8,158 nucleotides of DNA, taken from assembly GCA_002254285.1 (NCBI GenBank), contig NIUZ01000065.1, forward strand, positions 1 through 8,158, given 5' to 3'. A program made the translations under genes and the position numbers. This document shows, in pieces, positions 7,270 through 8,158 of this stretch. How positions within the stretch are numbered: the stretch's first letter is position 1; each line of letters starts with the position of its first letter. Below the pieces are notes generated by a model, which made no database searches, was not told where the DNA came from, and was given only the letters and a program-made list of their open reading frames with translations. Origin of the DNA: Bacteroidetes bacterium 4572_112. Its GTDB lineage: Bacteria; Bacteroidota; Bacteroidia; Bacteroidales; UBA1556.

Positions 7270-7755
7270 ATGAAAAAAAGAGAGATTAAGATTGAGTTTG
7301 CGGAGTATGATAATAGTTCAGAACTCGATGATATAGATATAGAACTAGTGGAGTCAGCAAAAGAAGCCGTGAAAAGTAGTTATTCACCATATTCTGAATT
7401 TGCTGTAGGTGCTGCCGTGCGTTTGGCTAATGGTGTTATTGTTAAGGGTAGCAATCAAGAAAATGGTGCTTATCCTTCAGGCCTATGTGCTGAAAGAGTT
7501 GCGTTATTTGCAGCAGGTTCGCAATATCCTAATGTTGCTGTTGAGGCAATTGCCATTACTGTTAAAACAGAGAGTAGCTATCATAAAGGGCCACTTGCTC
7601 CTTGTGGTGCATGTTGTCAGGTTATGCTTGAGTCTGAAACTAGAGGCAAAAGAGATATGAAAATTATAATGCATGGCGAAAATAACTCTTGCTATGTTAC
7701 ATCTAATGTACGCTCAGTACTTCCTTTTGCGTTTGATAGCGATTTTCTAAAGTAA
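7270..7755 (+). CDS. cdd: cytidine deaminase
   Basis: The product converts cytidine and deoxycytidine to uridine and deoxyuridine in the cytoplasm (pyrimidine salvage). It is 161 residues, longer than the roughly 130-residue Bacillus type because of an N-terminal extension of about 25 residues that I associate with Bacteroidota homologues. The catalytic zinc site is complete: Cys73 and Glu75 in GLCAER, and Cys112 and Cys115 in PCGACCQ. Substrate-binding GSNQENGAYPSG (60-71) and the N-terminal YSPYSEFAVGAAV (38-50) are also present. Motif spacing suggests the small tetrameric, cysteine-liganded class. The start at 7270 lies just after a TAnnTTTG element. The function complements upp upstream, since both feed the uridine/UMP pool, though uridine must first be phosphorylated or cleaved by enzymes not encoded here. 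A long hairpin follows 38 bases after the stop. Confidence 0.94.
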   Translation: MKKREIKIEFAEYDNSSELDDIDIELVESAKEAVKSSYSPYSEFAVGAAVRLANGVIVKGSNQENGAYPSGLCAERVALFAAGSQYPNVAVEAIAITVKTESSYHKGPLAPCGACCQVMLESETRGKRDMKIIMHGENNSCYVTSNVRSVLPFAFDSDFLK

Positions 7756-8098
7756 AAACATTAAATATTTATATATAATATGATATCTTTTGGAGAATAT
7801 CGCCCCTTTTTCATCTTCGTAAAAAGGGCGATATTCTATAAAGAAAGTCAATATTTAATTCTTAATAAAATAATACGCAATTTTTCCATTTCAATCTTTA
7901 TTATTCTAAGATATAAATACGCATACTTCCAAGCATGTTTATAGTATTTAGGCATTAATTTGTCTACCTATAGTATAAATTAAATTAGTATTTGTGTGAT
8001 ATTTAGTGCAAATATGGATATAATTGTATTCTAAAATACAGATAATAAAGCCTATAAAAATTATTTTCAAAAAACATCATTTTTTTTGACAAAGGGTG
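7756..8098. other. gene-free AT-rich intergenic region
   Basis: Apart from the hairpin at 7794-7837 I see no plausible gene on either strand. Reading frames are short and broken by stops, and there is no tRNA-like cloverleaf or GG(A/T)TC loop signature. A small perfect inverted repeat, TGTATT-CTAA-AATACA, lies at 8025-8040 and TATAGTAT occurs twice in the middle part; both are weak signals in such AT-rich DNA. The right end passes into an A/T tract (about 8056-8087) just before the edge promoter, where an activating upstream element could sit. Confidence 0.6.
7794..7837 (+). terminator. long stem-loop downstream of cdd, probable terminator
   Basis: The left arm (7794-7811) and right arm (7821-7837) pair over 17 bp: 12 bp of AGAATATCGCCC with GGGCGATATTCT, one bulged C (7806), then TTTTT with AAAAA, closed by a 9-base loop (CATCTTCGT). 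The location 38 bases after the cdd stop suits a transcription terminator. There is no T-run after the stem, so it is not a textbook intrinsic terminator. It could instead be an mRNA 3'-end stabiliser or a dispersed palindromic repeat unit. Confidence 0.6.
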
Positions 8099-8128
8099 TT
8101 GCGATAAAGAAAATAGTATCTATATTTG
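8099..8128 (+). promoter_or_regulatory. strong Bacteroidota-type promoter reading out of the right edge
   Basis: A -33 TTG (8099-8101) and a perfect -7 element TATATTTG (8121-8128) are separated by 19 bases, the preferred Bacteroidota spacing. An A/T-rich tract with eight or nine consecutive T residues lies just upstream. Transcription should begin near 8134 and run rightward into a gene not contained in the window. The combination of upstream TTTGACAAA, ideal spacing and a C/G-richer start region resembles promoters I associate with stable-RNA or translation genes in this phylum, but the target is not visible. Confidence 0.7.
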
Positions 8129-8132
8129 CAGC

Positions 8133-8149
8133 CGCTTAACAGGGAAGTG
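8133..8149 (+). other. short leader hairpin after the edge promoter
   Basis: CGCTT (8133-8137) pairs with AAGTG (8145-8149), including one G-T pair, around a 7-base loop. It would lie at the extreme 5' end of the transcript. It could be a leader element of an rRNA or tRNA precursor or a 5' stabiliser; a five-pair stem can also occur by chance. Confidence 0.3.
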
Positions 8150-8158
8150 AATAACACT

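Noticed and set aside
7409..7660. 83-residue + strand frame within cdd
   Set aside because: It overlaps the conserved zinc-site region of cytidine deaminase in another frame, and its Leu/Val-rich translation simply mirrors GCT/GTT-rich codons of cdd.
7840..8080. Possible tRNA or small RNA in the gene-free region
   Set aside because: I found no acceptor-stem pairing, T-loop signature or CCA end, and no -7 element followed by a terminator; only weak AT-rich inverted repeats.
8086..8107. TTGACA as a sigma70-type -35 box with GATAAA as -10
   Set aside because: The spacing is only about 11 bases and the phylum's primary sigma factor uses TTG/TAnnTTTG; the TTG at 8099 with TATATTTG fits far better.

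Overview
The window looks like AT-rich chromosomal DNA from a member of the Bacteroidota. The evidence is: promoter -7 elements of the TAnnTTTG type (8121-8128, 7243-7250, and a one-mismatch copy at 3615-3622); starts preceded by A/T-rich leaders without clear Shine-Dalgarno sequences; the TPR/beta-propeller/CRD/OmpA protein architecture; and Bacteroidota-style versions of RNase HII, cytidine deaminase and uracil phosphoribosyltransferase. All supported genes lie on the + strand. I cannot name the genus.

Region 1 (1-3510) holds two tandem paralogous envelope genes. The first is cut by the left edge of the window. The second is complete (681 aa): signal peptide, TPRs, five-bladed PD40 propeller, carboxypeptidase-regulatory-like domain and C-terminal OmpA peptidoglycan-binding domain. 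This is the domain order known for PorE of the type IX secretion system in Porphyromonas gingivalis. A role in secretion, gliding or envelope anchoring is inference from architecture only. Only 3 bases separate the two genes, so they are probably co-transcribed.

Region 2 (3511-3651) is a short intergenic stretch with an imperfect direct repeat and a Rho-independent terminator. The terminator's T-run leads directly into a candidate promoter for the next operon.

Region 3 (3652-7207) looks like one operon: upp (uracil salvage), purD (purine synthesis), a multi-pass membrane protein resembling DUF6427, and rnhB (RNase HII). Gaps are 32, 8 and 9 bases. cdd (cytidine deaminase) follows at 7270 behind its own -7 element. 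Three of the five genes act in nucleotide metabolism. upp and cdd both belong to pyrimidine salvage: cytidine to uridine, and uracil to UMP.

Region 4 (7756-8158) is about 400 bases without a credible gene. It contains a long hairpin just after cdd, then AT-rich sequence, and ends in a strong-looking promoter with a short leader hairpin. That promoter points at a gene beyond the right edge, possibly a stable-RNA operon. I found no CRISPR array, insertion sequence, phage gene, tRNA or rRNA, and no convincing new defence or mobile system. Most of the window is ordinary housekeeping sequence. The tandem PorE-like pair, the uncharacterised membrane protein and the edge promoter are the parts most worth following up.
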